DNA of 64,000 bases from Roseitranquillus sp963776845 (GCA_963776845.1 CAVZOJ010000019.1:8083-72082), one strand, 5' to 3'. Positions 1 through 9,511 are shown, counted from the first letter of the stretch. Translations and numbers: made by a program. Notes: generated from the sequence alone by a model not told the origin.

Positions 1-142
1 GGACGTGGCCGGGGGTCTCGACATTCAGGCCCAGAAGCATCTGGGCCAGGCCCTCTCCGTCGTCGTTGGGCACCACCTCGACGAGCATCGTGGCGGGCTG
101 GTCGGGCGTCGCGGGAAAGGTGGAGAAGCGGTCTTTCGCCAT
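1..142 (-). CDS. hypothetical protein, N-terminal fragment cut by the window edge
   Basis: The minus strand has an ATG at 142 preceded by a GGAG at good spacing, and the frame stays open to the left edge, giving 47 codons that begin MAKDRFSTFPATPDQPATML. I do not recognise a family in this short stretch. It is divergent from the sulfotransferase gene at 364, so the roughly 220 bases between them should carry promoters for both. Start and reading frame are reasonably supported; function is unknown. Confidence 0.5.
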   Translation of the reverse strand, partial: MAKDRFSTFPATPDQPATMLVEVVPNDDGEGLAQMLLGLNVETPGHV

Positions 143-363
143 GCGGCCGGGCTCCGTATCGGAAATCGTTCGCCCAAAGCTACGCGCGCGCTCCTTGAAC
201 AAGCGATGAACCCCCCGCGCGCCAAGCCTGCCTTTCGTGCAATATCCACCCGGCCGCCCGAACCGGACGTGCCGTTCACCGTGCCGCGCCGCCCGGCTTG
301 ACACACAAGGGAAGAAGACTGCAGGGCAGCGTGCAACAATGCCTTGGGCAAGAGGTTCCGGAC

Positions 364-1101
364 ATGCCGTTGAAGAAGTCCGTCCGTACGATCGTGCGGC
401 GCGCAGCCACGCCGATTGCCACCCTTCGCGAACTCGGCGATCGTCGGACCCACGTCTACTTCCTGCACATCGGCAAGACTGCGGGCACCCAGATCATACA
501 TGTGATCGAACAGGTCAATTCCGGAAATGCCGCCTATTTCCTGATCGCGCCGGGCCACGGCCGCAAGCTTCTGACGCTGCCCGACGCCGCGCCCTACTTC
601 TTCTCGATCCGCCGCCCCGAGAGCCGGTTTCGCTCGGCCTTCTACAGTCGCAAGCGCAAGGGACTGCCGCGCCACCCGGTCGAATGGACCCCGGACGAGG
701 AACGCGCCTTCACCCGGTTCGAGCATGCCAACGACCTGGCCGAGGCGCTGTTCGCCGAGGGCGATGACGGCCACCAGGCATTCCTCGCGATGAAGTCGAT
801 CAGCCACGTCTCGATGAACCAGGCTGATTGGTTCGACCGCTCGGGCTACTTCCTCGAGCGGCGTCCGCCGATCTGGATCGTTCGGCAAGAGGCGTTCGAC
901 GCCGACCTCGCGGTCCTGCTCGACCGGCTCGGCCACGAGGGTGGGGTCGAGATCACCCGCGACCCGGCCTCGGCGCATATCAATTCCTACAAGGGGATCC
1001 CGCCGCTCTCGGAGAAGGCGCGTGAGAACCTGCGCGCGTGGTACGCGCAGGACTACGAACTCTACCGCCAGTGCGAGGCCTGGATCGAGGCCAATACCTA
1101 G
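364..1101 (+). CDS. sulfotransferase-family protein (245 aa)
   Basis: Residues 35-42 read HIGKTAGT, the 5'-phosphosulfate-binding loop typical of bacterial carbohydrate sulfotransferases, and an R-R-P-E-S-R-F-R-S stretch near residue 82 fits the 3'-phosphate-binding segment. The family moves sulfate from PAPS to a sugar hydroxyl. I chose the ATG at 364, preceded by AGAGG, over an in-frame start at 298, because the extra residues have no family-like sequence. The gene converges on the next sulfotransferase and their stop codons overlap within CTAG at 1098-1101. Acceptor sugar unknown. Confidence 0.8.
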   Translation: MPLKKSVRTIVRRAATPIATLRELGDRRTHVYFLHIGKTAGTQIIHVIEQVNSGNAAYFLIAPGHGRKLLTLPDAAPYFFSIRRPESRFRSAFYSRKRKGLPRHPVEWTPDEERAFTRFEHANDLAEALFAEGDDGHQAFLAMKSISHVSMNQADWFDRSGYFLERRPPIWIVRQEAFDADLAVLLDRLGHEGGVEITRDPASAHINSYKGIPPLSEKARENLRAWYAQDYELYRQCEAWIEANT

Positions 1102-1961
1102 CCGGCCGCCGCCTCGGGCCCTCGCCAGATCTCTCGGGTGACGGGGAAGCGCTCGGCGCAGGCGGCGTAGACCTCGCCATAGGTCTCGCGCACGAAGGCC
1201 GCCGTCTCGGGCGCGAGCCCTTTCGCCTTGGAACTCACGTTGACCTTGTGCTCGACGAAGTCGAGATCAGGCGCGACGCCGAAGAAGGCGCTGAGCCGCT
1301 CGACCTCGGGTTCCGTGAAGATCGTCTCGTAGAAGCCGAAGAACACCTCGTCCGCGTCGAAGACCGCGTCGATCGCAGCCAGCGTATGGTGATACTCGGT
1401 CCGCAGGCGTGCCTCGGCGCCGGTAACGTAGCGGCGGAGCGCCTCGTCCTCGTCGAGGCGGATGTCCACCCCTTCGCGAGGCTTGCCGTCACGCTTGTGC
1501 ATCCGGACAGCGGAATGGCAGCGCTCGACCGGGTCCCGCATCAGGAAGAAGGCGCGTATCGGGATGCCGCGCGCGTCGAAGCCCGCGCGGATCTCGCGCA
1601 AGGTTTCCGCCGGCAGGGCGCCGTAGCTCGGGGTGATGTCCCCGGTCAGACGGATGCCGTCCCGGTCAAGCAGCTCCGCGAAATAGTCGAAATACGCTTT
1701 GGTATCGCGGCAGAACCGGCGGCGCAGCGCGTCGGGCCGGGCGTTGCCACCGGTCGCGAGGCGGACCAGCGACTTTGCCCGCGCCAGCGGCGTGAGCGGC
1801 GAGAAGTAGCCGAATTCGGGCACCCGGAGCGCGTCCCAGACGTGGTATTCCTTGATCGCGCCGAAATCCGCCTCCGGCAGGCGGCGGAGGTAGCGGTGCA
1901 CCCAGCTCGTCGCCGCCTTCTGCGCGCCGAGCCCCAGGACAAAGGTCTTGTCTGCGGCCAT
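1098..1961 (-). CDS. sulfotransferase domain protein (287 aa)
   Basis: The N-terminus carries LGLGAQKAATSW (residues 9-20), the PAPS 5'-phosphosulfate loop of the Sulfotransfer_1 type. Residues 138-151, with the core FFLMRDPVERCHS, match the 3'-phosphate-binding motif. Length is normal for the family. The ATG at 1961 lies 12 bases downstream of the flippase stop at 1973, so the two form a minus-strand operon in which a flippase and a sulfotransferase are co-expressed. This suggests sulfation of the same polysaccharide. The substrate cannot be read from the sequence. Confidence 0.85.
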   Translation of the reverse strand: MAADKTFVLGLGAQKAATSWVHRYLRRLPEADFGAIKEYHVWDALRVPEFGYFSPLTPLARAKSLVRLATGGNARPDALRRRFCRDTKAYFDYFAELLDRDGIRLTGDITPSYGALPAETLREIRAGFDARGIPIRAFFLMRDPVERCHSAVRMHKRDGKPREGVDIRLDEDEALRRYVTGAEARLRTEYHHTLAAIDAVFDADEVFFGFYETIFTEPEVERLSAFFGVAPDLDFVEHKVNVSSKAKGLAPETAAFVRETYGEVYAACAERFPVTREIWRGPEAAAG

Positions 1962-1972
1962 CCCTCGTCCCT

Positions 1973-3325
1973 TCAGAAGAGCGGCGGCACCAGAACCGCG
2001 TAGGCCAGCGCGATCGCCGCGAGGTTCAGTACATCGACCTTGAGCGTCGCGTAGCCTCGACGGACCGCGATGCTGGCCGAGAATGCGAAGACCAAGAGCA
2101 GCGCCACCGCGTCCGCGAGCAGCATTCCCACCACGCCGCCGATATAGAAGCCCACGATCGCCCCGCCGATCCTGAGCGCGCTTGAGGTGCCGGTGACGAA
2201 GGCATGGACCCGGCTGTCGCCGAGTGCGAGCAGCGTCTTCTGGTAAATGAGCGGCAGCACCGCGATCGCGTTGGCGAGCGACATCATTGTCAGGTAGGGG
2301 CCCGCTGAGAGGTAGCGGTCGTCGTAGAGCAGTGCGATCATCGGTTGAGCGATCGCCGCGATGGCGATGAAGCCGGGCGTCGAGAACATCGTCTGCAGGG
2401 TGCGGATCTTGGCGGCGGTCGCCTGGAGCTTGCGTGGTCGCGCGCGTACCACCTCGGACAGGACCGGGTAGGCGACGCCCTTCAGCACCGCCTGCACCAG
2501 CTCGCCGATGAGCCAGCCGAACATCATCGCGATGTGCAGGAACGCCAGCGTCTCGAGGTCGGTGAGGTAGCCGCGGACCCCCTGGATGCCCCGCTGGCCA
2601 AGAAAGGTGAAGAGCGTGGCGACCAGAACCCAGCGGCCGAACGTAACGATCTCGGTCAGAACCGAGCGGTCCCACATGAAGCGATGATTGGGCGAGGGCA
2701 GGATCAGGTGACTGAGCACAACCACCACGATGGCGCCCGCGAGGTTGCCCCAGGCCAAGCCCCAGACCGACTGGAAGGCCACCGCAAAGCCCACCATCAC
2801 CACGGCGTTCGCAACTTGGCCCGCAAGTTGCAGCGTGACCAGCCGCCCCAACGATAGCCGTCGCTCCATGATTGCGCGCTGGATCGAACCGAAGCCGCCG
2901 ATCAGCGGCGCGAAGGCCATGACCAGAATCAGCGGTGCCAGCATCGGCTGGTCGTAGAGCCAGGCGTAGGGCCAGGCAAAGATCAGCGCGAGCAGCGTGA
3001 CCCAACCTCCGCGGACGATCTGCAAGGTCCACGAGGTGGCTTGGAACACCGGATCTTCGGCGCGCGTCGAGCGCACCAGCGACGCCTTGATGCCGACGTC
3101 GCTCATCAGCTGCAGTCCGGTTATGAATACCGAGACCAGCGCCATCAGGCCGAACGCTTCCGGGTAGAGGATGCGCGTCAGGATCAGGTTGGCGCCGAGC
3201 TGCATCACCTTGGAGCCGCCGAACGAGACGAAGGTCAGGACCGTCGCCCGAAGCGAACGGGCCCGAAGGTGGCTGCCGTCGAATAGCGCCCTGAACTTGA
3301 GGGCATGTTCCTTGACCAAGATCAT
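1973..3325 (-). CDS. Wzx-type oligosaccharide flippase (450 aa)
   Basis: A polytopic membrane protein of the MATE/Wzx-like polysaccharide-transporter superfamily. It begins MILVKEHALKFRALF, then a basic stretch (HLRARSLRATVL) and many hydrophobic segments throughout. Such proteins flip lipid-linked oligosaccharide units across the inner membrane. I chose the ATG at 3325, which has GGAG five bases upstream, over one seven codons earlier. A close paralogue of exactly the same length lies at 53649-55001 on the other strand; both share LRARSLRAT, NLILTR and PEAFGLMALV. It heads an operon with the sulfotransferase ending at 1098. Confidence 0.9.
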   Translation of the reverse strand: MILVKEHALKFRALFDGSHLRARSLRATVLTFVSFGGSKVMQLGANLILTRILYPEAFGLMALVSVFITGLQLMSDVGIKASLVRSTRAEDPVFQATSWTLQIVRGGWVTLLALIFAWPYAWLYDQPMLAPLILVMAFAPLIGGFGSIQRAIMERRLSLGRLVTLQLAGQVANAVVMVGFAVAFQSVWGLAWGNLAGAIVVVVLSHLILPSPNHRFMWDRSVLTEIVTFGRWVLVATLFTFLGQRGIQGVRGYLTDLETLAFLHIAMMFGWLIGELVQAVLKGVAYPVLSEVVRARPRKLQATAAKIRTLQTMFSTPGFIAIAAIAQPMIALLYDDRYLSAGPYLTMMSLANAIAVLPLIYQKTLLALGDSRVHAFVTGTSSALRIGGAIVGFYIGGVVGMLLADAVALLLVFAFSASIAVRRGYATLKVDVLNLAAIALAYAVLVPPLF

Positions 3326-3584
3326 CTTTACTCCAGTGAAGACCACTGACGACCGTCGCCGGCGATCTCATCGCATACCCTTCTTGACAAGTCTTTGCTG
3401 CCGATGCCCTGCACCCGTCTGAAGCGCAAGTCTTGTCCGCGGGGTGCCTACGCCACAGGCAGATGGAGCGTCGGCGCGTGCACACCCATCACCGGCAGGG
3501 GGAGCTTGCCATTCCCGGTGCGGCTCTGGCACCACCGCGGAATGGCGCCGATCCCGCGTCGTCGTTCCCCGGAAGGCCCGGCCC

Positions 3585-4616
3585 ATGTCTCGTGCTCCCG
3601 ACCATGATGCCCGTCCCCGCGCCCTGGTCACCGGATCGGCGGGGTTCGTCGGCCGCGCGGTCGCCTCCCGGCTGATTGCGGCGGGTTGGCAGGTGACTGG
3701 CCTCGACGCGATGACCGACTACTACGACGTGGGGCTGAAGCGCGCCCGCCACGCCACGCTCGAGGGGCCCGCCTTCCGCGCCGTCGAGGCGCGGATCGAG
3801 ACGCCCGGCGTGCTCGAGGGCCTGATGGCAGAGGAACGGCCCGAGATCGTCGTCCACCTCGCCGCGCAGGCCGGCGTGCGCTACTCGATCGAGGCGCCCG
3901 AGACCTACCTCGACGCCAACATCACCGGCACGTTTCGCCTGCTCGAGGCCGCTCGTGCCACGCCGCCGCGACACCTGCTCCTGGCCTCGACCTCCTCGGT
4001 CTACGGGGCCAACACCGAGATGCCCTACGCCGAGACCGACAAGTGCGACACCCAGATGTCGTTCTACGCCGCGACCAAGAAGGCGAACGAGGCGATGGCG
4101 CACAGCTACGCGCACCTCTACGGCCTGCCCGTCACCATGTTTCGCTTCTTTACCGTCTACGGGCCCTGGGGGCGGCCCGACATGGCGCCGTGGAAGTTCG
4201 TAAAGGCCGCCTTCGAGGGGCAGCCGATCGACGTCTACAACGACGGGCGGATGCGGCGCGACTTCACCTATATCGACGATCTCGCCGACGCGGTCGGGGC
4301 GCTCGGCGAGGTGGCCCCGGTCCGCCCCGACGGGCCGGTGCCCGAGGGGGACAGCCTGTCGCCGGTGGCGCCGTTCCGGATCGTCAACATCGGCAATTCC
4401 GAGCCGGTGGAGTTGATGGACTTCATCGCCGCGGTCGAGGCGGCGACGGGGTGCGCGATCGAGAAGCGGATGCTGCCGATGCAGCCGGGCGACGTGCCCG
4501 CGACCTGGGCTTCGACCAGGCTTCTCGAGCGGCTGACCGGCCGTTGCCCGGCGACGCCCGTCGCCGAGGGGGTTCGCCGCTTCGTCGCCTGGTACCGGCA
4601 GTACACCGGGAGCTGA
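3585..4616 (+). CDS. UDP-glucuronate 4-epimerase-type NAD-dependent epimerase (343 aa)
   Basis: Extended short-chain dehydrogenase fold: GSAGFVG at residues 17-23 binds NAD, STSSVYG near 135 supplies the catalytic Ser/Thr, and Y161-x3-K165 (YAATK) is the catalytic pair. The FFTVYGPWGRPDMAPWKF stretch is characteristic of UDP-glucuronate 4-epimerases (LpsL/WcaG group), which make UDP-galacturonate. The ATG at 3585 follows GGAAGG. Ugd at 7096 makes the presumed substrate, so both steps are encoded within 5 kb. The gene is divergent from the flippase, leaving about 260 bases for promoters. Confidence 0.88.
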   Translation: MSRAPDHDARPRALVTGSAGFVGRAVASRLIAAGWQVTGLDAMTDYYDVGLKRARHATLEGPAFRAVEARIETPGVLEGLMAEERPEIVVHLAAQAGVRYSIEAPETYLDANITGTFRLLEAARATPPRHLLLASTSSVYGANTEMPYAETDKCDTQMSFYAATKKANEAMAHSYAHLYGLPVTMFRFFTVYGPWGRPDMAPWKFVKAAFEGQPIDVYNDGRMRRDFTYIDDLADAVGALGEVAPVRPDGPVPEGDSLSPVAPFRIVNIGNSEPVELMDFIAAVEAATGCAIEKRMLPMQPGDVPATWASTRLLERLTGRCPATPVAEGVRRFVAWYRQYTGS

Positions 4617-4632
4617 GGCCGATCGGCCTCAC

Positions 4633-5568
4633 TCAGAGCGGATAGAGCTCGGTCAGCGGCGAATCCTCCAGAACGCGGCCAAGCTGCTCGTTCACCAGAT
4701 CGGCCGGCAGGGCGTCGGTATGTGCCTTGGCAAAGAGGACGTTCTTGAGCCCTGCGAGCCGCGCACGGTGGCGCTCCTCGAAGGAGAGGCCGGCGAACTC
4801 GTAGGCGCGCTGCGCCTGGGCCACGGTATCCTCCGAGATCTCCTCGTAGCGAAACAGCATGTAATGCTCGAGCTCGTGCCGCGCGGTATAGAGCGGCTCG
4901 TTGGCGCCGCGCCAGATCCAGAGCTCGCCGTAGATCAGGTTCTCCATGCTGTAGATGTCGGGCAGCGGGTCGCGGCCGAAATGGGTCAGCACGCTCGACG
5001 CCTTGGCCTGCACCTCGGCGTAGACGTTCTGGGGCGTCTCGCGCTTGCGGCGCACGAAGCGGTTGTACCAGGAATTCAGGTAGTCCTGCGGTCGGCGGAT
5101 GTTGTGGATGATGTACTGGTCGGGCTGGCTGTCGTGATTGGCGAGGTACCACGACGCAGTGCTGCCGATCTTGAGAACGGGGATGATCCTGTCGGTCGCC
5201 GACGCCTTCAGGAAATACCCCGGCAGCTCCCATTCCTTGCCGCCCATCCCGAGCGCGGCGCGGACGCGCCCGCGCTTCATCACCGCGTCGGCGAGGCGAC
5301 CCATGCCGGGCCGGTAGTACACCTTGTCGGGGGCGTCGAACCGGTCGCGGCCGCTCTTGCGGGTCCGCGCGGCGTGCACCGCCGCTTCCCAGCGCTGCAG
5401 GAAGTCCCCCGGGAGGTCCTCGGCGGCCTCGGGTCTCGGCAGCTTCCGGAAATCGGTGTCGAGCGCCTGCAGCTCGTTGCGGCAGTTGGTCAGCTCGTGC
5501 TGATCGAGGACGTCGAGCATCCGGTTCGATCCCGACCGCCCCGAAGAATAGATCACGATGTACTTCAC
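4633..5568 (-). CDS. sulfotransferase-like protein (311 aa)
   Basis: Starting at a GTG (5568), the N-terminus reads as a beta strand followed by SSGRSGSN (residues 8-15), a variant of the PAPS-binding loop. The later stretch HNIRRPQDYLNSWYNR resembles the 3'-phosphate-binding motif. The rest (YMLFRYEEIS, tail ending ELYPL) is typical of divergent bacterial sulfotransferases. An AAGG lies nine bases before the GTG; no ATG fits. It converges on the epimerase with a gap of 16 bases. Sulfate transfer to the local polysaccharide is inferred from the fold and the setting. Confidence 0.72.
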   Translation of the reverse strand: MKYIVIYSSGRSGSNRMLDVLDQHELTNCRNELQALDTDFRKLPRPEAAEDLPGDFLQRWEAAVHAARTRKSGRDRFDAPDKVYYRPGMGRLADAVMKRGRVRAALGMGGKEWELPGYFLKASATDRIIPVLKIGSTASWYLANHDSQPDQYIIHNIRRPQDYLNSWYNRFVRRKRETPQNVYAEVQAKASSVLTHFGRDPLPDIYSMENLIYGELWIWRGANEPLYTARHELEHYMLFRYEEISEDTVAQAQRAYEFAGLSFEERHRARLAGLKNVLFAKAHTDALPADLVNEQLGRVLEDSPLTELYPL

Positions 5569-5675
5569 GACGCCAAACCTTGTGTGTTTCCGGTCGGATG
5601 ACGGGTGCATCTTTGCATGGCCCGCGCCGGGAGGCGAGCGGTGCAGCGCGGCGCCGTTCGTCATGCAGGTGCCGT

Positions 5676-5716
5676 AAAAAGCAGATACCCCGACGCGGTC
5701 GCGACGGGGTATCTGC
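5676..5716 (-). terminator. rho-independent terminator of the VPLPA-CTERM gene
   Basis: A perfect 12-bp stem, GCAGATACCCCG (5681-5692) with CGGGGTATCTGC (5705-5716), around a 12-base loop. Read on the minus strand it is followed by TTTTT (5680-5676). It lies 38 bases after the stop of the VPLPA-CTERM gene at 5754, and so ends that transcript before the sulfotransferase at 5568. Confidence 0.8.
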
Positions 5717-5753
5717 TGTTCGAGCTTCCGGTCTTCGGAAAGCGAGGAGGTCC

Positions 5754-6318
5754 TCAGACGGCCTTGCGGCGGCGTCCGACCCAGCCGAGCAGGCCGAAAC
5801 CGGCAGCGGCCATCGGCAGGGCGGCCGGCAGCGGAACCGGGGCGAGGACGAACGAGTCGGTGCCACCCGAGCTCGAGTAGGAGATCGTGAAGCTGTCGCC
5901 CACGCCGAGCCTCGAAGAGGAGAACGTCGCCTTTCCGGTGACGTTGTCGAAGGCCGACCCGACCCGCTGTCGATCGTGCCGAGGACCCCGTCCGCGAAGG
6001 TCGACACGCTGAAGACGCCGCGTCGACTGCGGAGAAGCCGAGCAGGCGGAATGACTTGCCCGACACCAAAGTCAGGTGATCGTGCCCGGGTCTGCGTCGT
6101 CGTTCGGAACCGGCCGCGACTTGCGGCTTTCCTGCAGCGCGAGGACGTTCCCCGCGATGCCGTTCTGTCCCTGAATGCCGCCGGTGAGGTTGCCCACGCC
6201 GTGCACGATGTCGCCGTTGCACCCGTCGCTGCTACCGTACGTCGAAGTCGATGGTGACCGCGGCTGCCGGACCGGCCAGGGCCGTCCCCACGAGTCCAGC
6301 CATTACTAAGGCTTTCAT
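5754..6318 (-). pseudogene. VPLPA-CTERM sorting-domain protein, frameshifted
   Basis: The ATG at 6318, with GGAG upstream, opens a signal peptide (MKALVMAGLVGTALAGPAAA), but the frame stops after 28 codons. The rest is readable only by changing frame about three times: a segment with YGSSDGCNGDIVHGVGN, a segment with TLTLVSGKSFRLLGF, a segment with VFSVSTFADGVLG, and the C-terminus at 5754. That end has VPLPAALPM, a hydrophobic helix and the basic tail GRRRKAV. This is the VPLPA-type PEP-CTERM signal processed by exosortase systems. It is probably an exported surface protein. The single-base breaks may be sequencing errors rather than decay. Confidence 0.7.
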
Positions 6319-6427
6319 TACCCAAAACTCCAAAAGAGGAATCTACCTGTCCCCCCCGGATCAAATCACGAAAGATTTCGTCAATTATGTTCAGGATGGT
6401 TTCGCCCCTGCATAATCCTCTAGAGAT

Positions 6428-7018
6428 ATGATAATGAAAGATATTATATCGTGCGCCGGGGCGCGGTGGTCCATCGGGATCGGGGATCCGAACCTCGCCG
6501 GTTGGGTCACCGTCATGGCCTATGCGCTGGCGTCGGTGCTGGCGTTCAGGGCCGCTGCGATACGCGACCGAATCACCTTGGCCGAGCGGACGTTCTGGGT
6601 GCTTGCGGGCCTCGGGCTTGCGTTCCTCGCGGTCAACAAGCAACTCGACCTGCAGAGCCTGCTGACCGACGCCGGCCGCTGCGCGGCGCGGCTGCAGGGC
6701 TGGTACGGGATGCGCCGGGCGGTGCAGCTCGACTTCATCCTGGCGATGGTCGGCGCCGGCGTCCTGGGCGGCCTCACGGCGCTCTGGATCCTGCGCGGCA
6801 CGTTGAGGCGCACCGGGGTCGCACTGCTCGGCCTCGTCTGGATCACCAGCTTCGTGCTGGTGCGCGCGGCGGGGTTCCACCACGTCGACAGCCTGATCGG
6901 CCTGCGCGTCGCGGGGATGCGGCTCAACTGGGTGTTCGAACTCGGCGGCATCGCCGTCTTCATTTTCGGCGTCGCGCTCGCCGTGGCCTCAGGGCGGCGC
7001 CACGGGGCGGGCCGCTAA
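6428..7018 (+). CDS. hypothetical integral membrane protein (196 aa)
   Basis: About five hydrophobic segments can be seen, near residues 27-45, 58-74, 100-123, 132-153 and 168-188, joined by short basic loops, with an N-terminus that lacks a cleavage site. Two ATGs (6428 and 6434) fit; I took the first. It is divergent from the VPLPA-CTERM gene across a 110-base A+T-richer gap, and is followed 77 bases later by ugd. No family is recognised; the setting suggests a part in envelope polysaccharide metabolism, but nothing in the sequence shows it. Confidence 0.6.
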   Translation: MIMKDIISCAGARWSIGIGDPNLAGWVTVMAYALASVLAFRAAAIRDRITLAERTFWVLAGLGLAFLAVNKQLDLQSLLTDAGRCAARLQGWYGMRRAVQLDFILAMVGAGVLGGLTALWILRGTLRRTGVALLGLVWITSFVLVRAAGFHHVDSLIGLRVAGMRLNWVFELGGIAVFIFGVALAVASGRRHGAGR

Positions 7019-7095
7019 CTCTGCCGGTGCGGCGTCGTTGACAGTGCCGCTCGAAATGACACAGGCCCCCTGCGAACAGCGACGGAGCGTGGGTG

Positions 7096-8400
7096 ATGAA
7101 GATTGCGATGATCGGGACGGGATACGTGGGTCTCGTTTCAGGGGTGTGTTTCTCCGACTTCGGCCACGAGGTGGTCTGCGTCGACAAGAACCCTGAGAAG
7201 ATCGAGATGCTCGAGCGCGGCGAAGTACCGATCTACGAGCCCGGCCTCGACCGGCTGATGGCGCGCAACGTCGAGGCGGGGCGGCTGTCCTTCACCGGCG
7301 ACCTCGCGGCCGCGGTCGACGGCGCCGACGCGGTGTTCATCGCGGTCGGCACGCCGACGCGGCGGGGCGACGGCCATGCCGATCTCACCTACGTCTATGC
7401 CGCGGCCGAGGAGATCGGGCGGGCGCTGACCGGCTATGCGGTGGTGGTGACCAAGTCGACCGTGCCCGTGGGCACCAATCTCAAGGTTCGCGACATCATC
7501 CGCGAGGCGGTCCCGGAGGCGGAGTTCGACGTCGCCTCCAACCCCGAGTTCCTGCGTGAGGGGGCCGCGATCGACGACTTCATGCGCCCCGACCGGGTGG
7601 TCGTGGGCGTCGAGAGCGATCGTGCGGCGGGTGTGATGAACGACATCTACCGCCCGCTCTTCCTGCGCGACTTTCCGGTCGTGACCACCGACATCGCCAG
7701 CGCCGAGATGATCAAGTACGCCGCGAATGCGTTCCTCGCGACCAAGATCACCTTCATCAACGAGATCGCGATGCTGTGCGAGCGGGTCGGTGCCGACGTC
7801 AAGGAGGTGTCCAAGGGCATCGGCCTCGATGGCCGGATCGGCAACAAGTTCCTGCACGCCGGTCCCGGCTATGGCGGGTCGTGCTTTCCCAAGGACACCA
7901 GCGCGCTGGCCCGCATCGGCCAGGAGCACGGCGTGCCGATGCGCATCACCGAGGCGGTGATCGCGGTCAACGATGCGGTCCGCCGGCGCATGGTCGACAA
8001 GGTGCTCGACCTCGCGGGCGGGTCCGTGAACGGCAAGACGATCGCGGTGCTCGGCGTCACCTTCAAGCCCAACACCGACGACATGCGCGACGCGCCGTCG
8101 CTGACCATCGTCCCCGCCCTCGTCGGTGGCGGCGCCAAGGTCCGCGTTGTCGACCCCCAAGGCCGGCGCGAGGGCGAGGCGATGCTGCCCGGCGTCACCT
8201 GGATGGACGATCCCTACGCCGCCGCCGAAGGCGCCGAGGCGCTGGTGATCCTCACCGAGTGGAACGAGTTCCGGGCCCTCGACCTCTCACGCCTCGCCGG
8301 CGTCATGGCGACGCCGCGGATGGCGGACCTGCGCAACGTGTACGCCCCTTCGGACGTCCGCGAGGCGGGCTTCGAGGCCTACGCCGCCGTCGGCCGCTGA
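7096..8400 (+). CDS. ugd: UDP-glucose 6-dehydrogenase (434 aa)
   Basis: Oxidises UDP-glucose to UDP-glucuronate with two NAD+. The NAD fold starts at residue 1 with GTGYVGLVSG (7-16). STVPVGT (121-127), SNPEFLREG (148-156), EMIKYAANAF (204-213) and GPGYGGSCFPKD (256-267, catalytic C263) are all present and intact, followed by the central helix and the C-terminal UDP-binding domain (TFKPNTDDMRDAPS). Length is normal. GTG-ATG precede the frame; I chose ATG 7096, eight bases after GGAG. The product feeds the 4-epimerase (3585) and the UDP-xylose synthase (26989), making this the entry point to acidic sugars. Confidence 0.97.
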   Translation: MKIAMIGTGYVGLVSGVCFSDFGHEVVCVDKNPEKIEMLERGEVPIYEPGLDRLMARNVEAGRLSFTGDLAAAVDGADAVFIAVGTPTRRGDGHADLTYVYAAAEEIGRALTGYAVVVTKSTVPVGTNLKVRDIIREAVPEAEFDVASNPEFLREGAAIDDFMRPDRVVVGVESDRAAGVMNDIYRPLFLRDFPVVTTDIASAEMIKYAANAFLATKITFINEIAMLCERVGADVKEVSKGIGLDGRIGNKFLHAGPGYGGSCFPKDTSALARIGQEHGVPMRITEAVIAVNDAVRRRMVDKVLDLAGGSVNGKTIAVLGVTFKPNTDDMRDAPSLTIVPALVGGGAKVRVVDPQGRREGEAMLPGVTWMDDPYAAAEGAEALVILTEWNEFRALDLSRLAGVMATPRMADLRNVYAPSDVREAGFEAYAAVGR

Positions 8401-8509
8401 GCCCTTCGCCAGCCGGAGAGTCGAGATCGGGGGCCGGGCAGGGCGGTCTCGGCCTCGAGTCTCCGGCAGACGCGCACGCGCCTGCTCGTGCACCAGCGCG
8501 GATGCAGCG

Positions 8510-9511
8510 TCAGCGTCGAACCAGGCTGCGTCCCCAGGATTCGAACTGGTTCGCACCGATGAGGGTCCGCGCGATGCCTCCGCCCAGCCGGCGGCGCAGG
8601 GCGGTCAACTCGAGCGGGTATCCGCACCGCGTCATGGTGTCCCCGCAGATGGCCTCGATCATCGCGAGTTCCGTCGGGTTCAGGATCTCGCGCCAGCGTC
8701 CCAAACTCGCGTCCGAGATCGCGTTGGCGGCCCGGGCTTCGTGTTCGGCGACCCAGCCATCCCACGCTCCGGACTTCGGGGCCGACGACTGCGCCCCGCG
8801 AACGTCGTCCCGACGGGTGAGCAGGGCGGGATCGAAATCCTCTCCGATGTGCCGGCACACCTCGCCCAGGACCTCCTCGGGCTCCTTCACGAGAGCCTCG
8901 TAGCTCACCACCAGCACGCGCGGGTCCTGCTCGGCTGCCGGGACGTACTCGCCGTAGATGCGCTGCCAGCCGCGAGACTGCCCCGCGACATGATAGGTAC
9001 GACTGCGCCGCACGATCGGCGCCAGCCTCGCTGCCGGCTCCATCTGCTCGCGCACCCAGGGGGTCGCCAGAGCCGAGGCGGCGATGGCTCTCGGATCGCG
9101 GCGGATGGCGATGAGGCGGGCATCGGGGAACCATTCGAGCAGGCGCTTCCAGTAGCGATAATGGCCCGGCGTCTTTTCCCCCACGCGCGGCTTGCGGTTC
9201 GTCTCGCCGTAGGCGGCGAGCATCGCGGCGAATACCGAGCGGAAGCTCGGCGGCCCGGACGCCGAGGCCATCTGCAGGACCAGCTCGTCGCTCACGCCGA
9301 GATCGAGGAAGCGACTCCACCGGATCAGACTGGTCCAGAAGGCCGCGAAGTCGGCGGGCCTGTCGCTGTCGCGCGCGCCGTGGCGGTCCGCGAATTTCAG
9401 GTAGTGCGTCTCTGGCGTCACGGCGATGCGGGAATGCGCCGAGAGAGCCGTTCTCAGCAGCGTCGTCCCCGAGCGTCCTGCGCCCACGATGAAGATGGGA
9501 GCTTCGAGCAT
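8510..9511 (-). CDS. sulfotransferase (333 aa)
   Basis: The N-terminal IFIVGAGRSGTTLLR (residues 6-20) is a textbook PAPS 5'-loop of the Sulfotransfer_3 type. RRDPRAIAAS in the middle fits the 3'-phosphate motif, and VGEKTPGHYRYW is typical of the family. Normal length. It lies 86 bases downstream of the membrane protein ending at 9598 on the same strand, and converges on ugd. The start at 9511 has only an A-rich stretch before it and no clear ribosome site, so it may be translated from the upstream message. Sulfation of the polymer is inferred. Confidence 0.9.
   Translation of the reverse strand: MLEAPIFIVGAGRSGTTLLRTALSAHSRIAVTPETHYLKFADRHGARDSDRPADFAAFWTSLIRWSRFLDLGVSDELVLQMASASGPPSFRSVFAAMLAAYGETNRKPRVGEKTPGHYRYWKRLLEWFPDARLIAIRRDPRAIAASALATPWVREQMEPAARLAPIVRRSRTYHVAGQSRGWQRIYGEYVPAAEQDPRVLVVSYEALVKEPEEVLGEVCRHIGEDFDPALLTRRDDVRGAQSSAPKSGAWDGWVAEHEARAANAISDASLGRWREILNPTELAMIEAICGDTMTRCGYPLELTALRRRLGGGIARTLIGANQFESWGRSLVRR

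Noticed and set aside
1098..3485. A 795-codon open frame covering both the flippase and the sulfotransferase
   Set aside because: Only its C-terminal 288 codons are the sulfotransferase; over the flippase it is out of frame with real coding.
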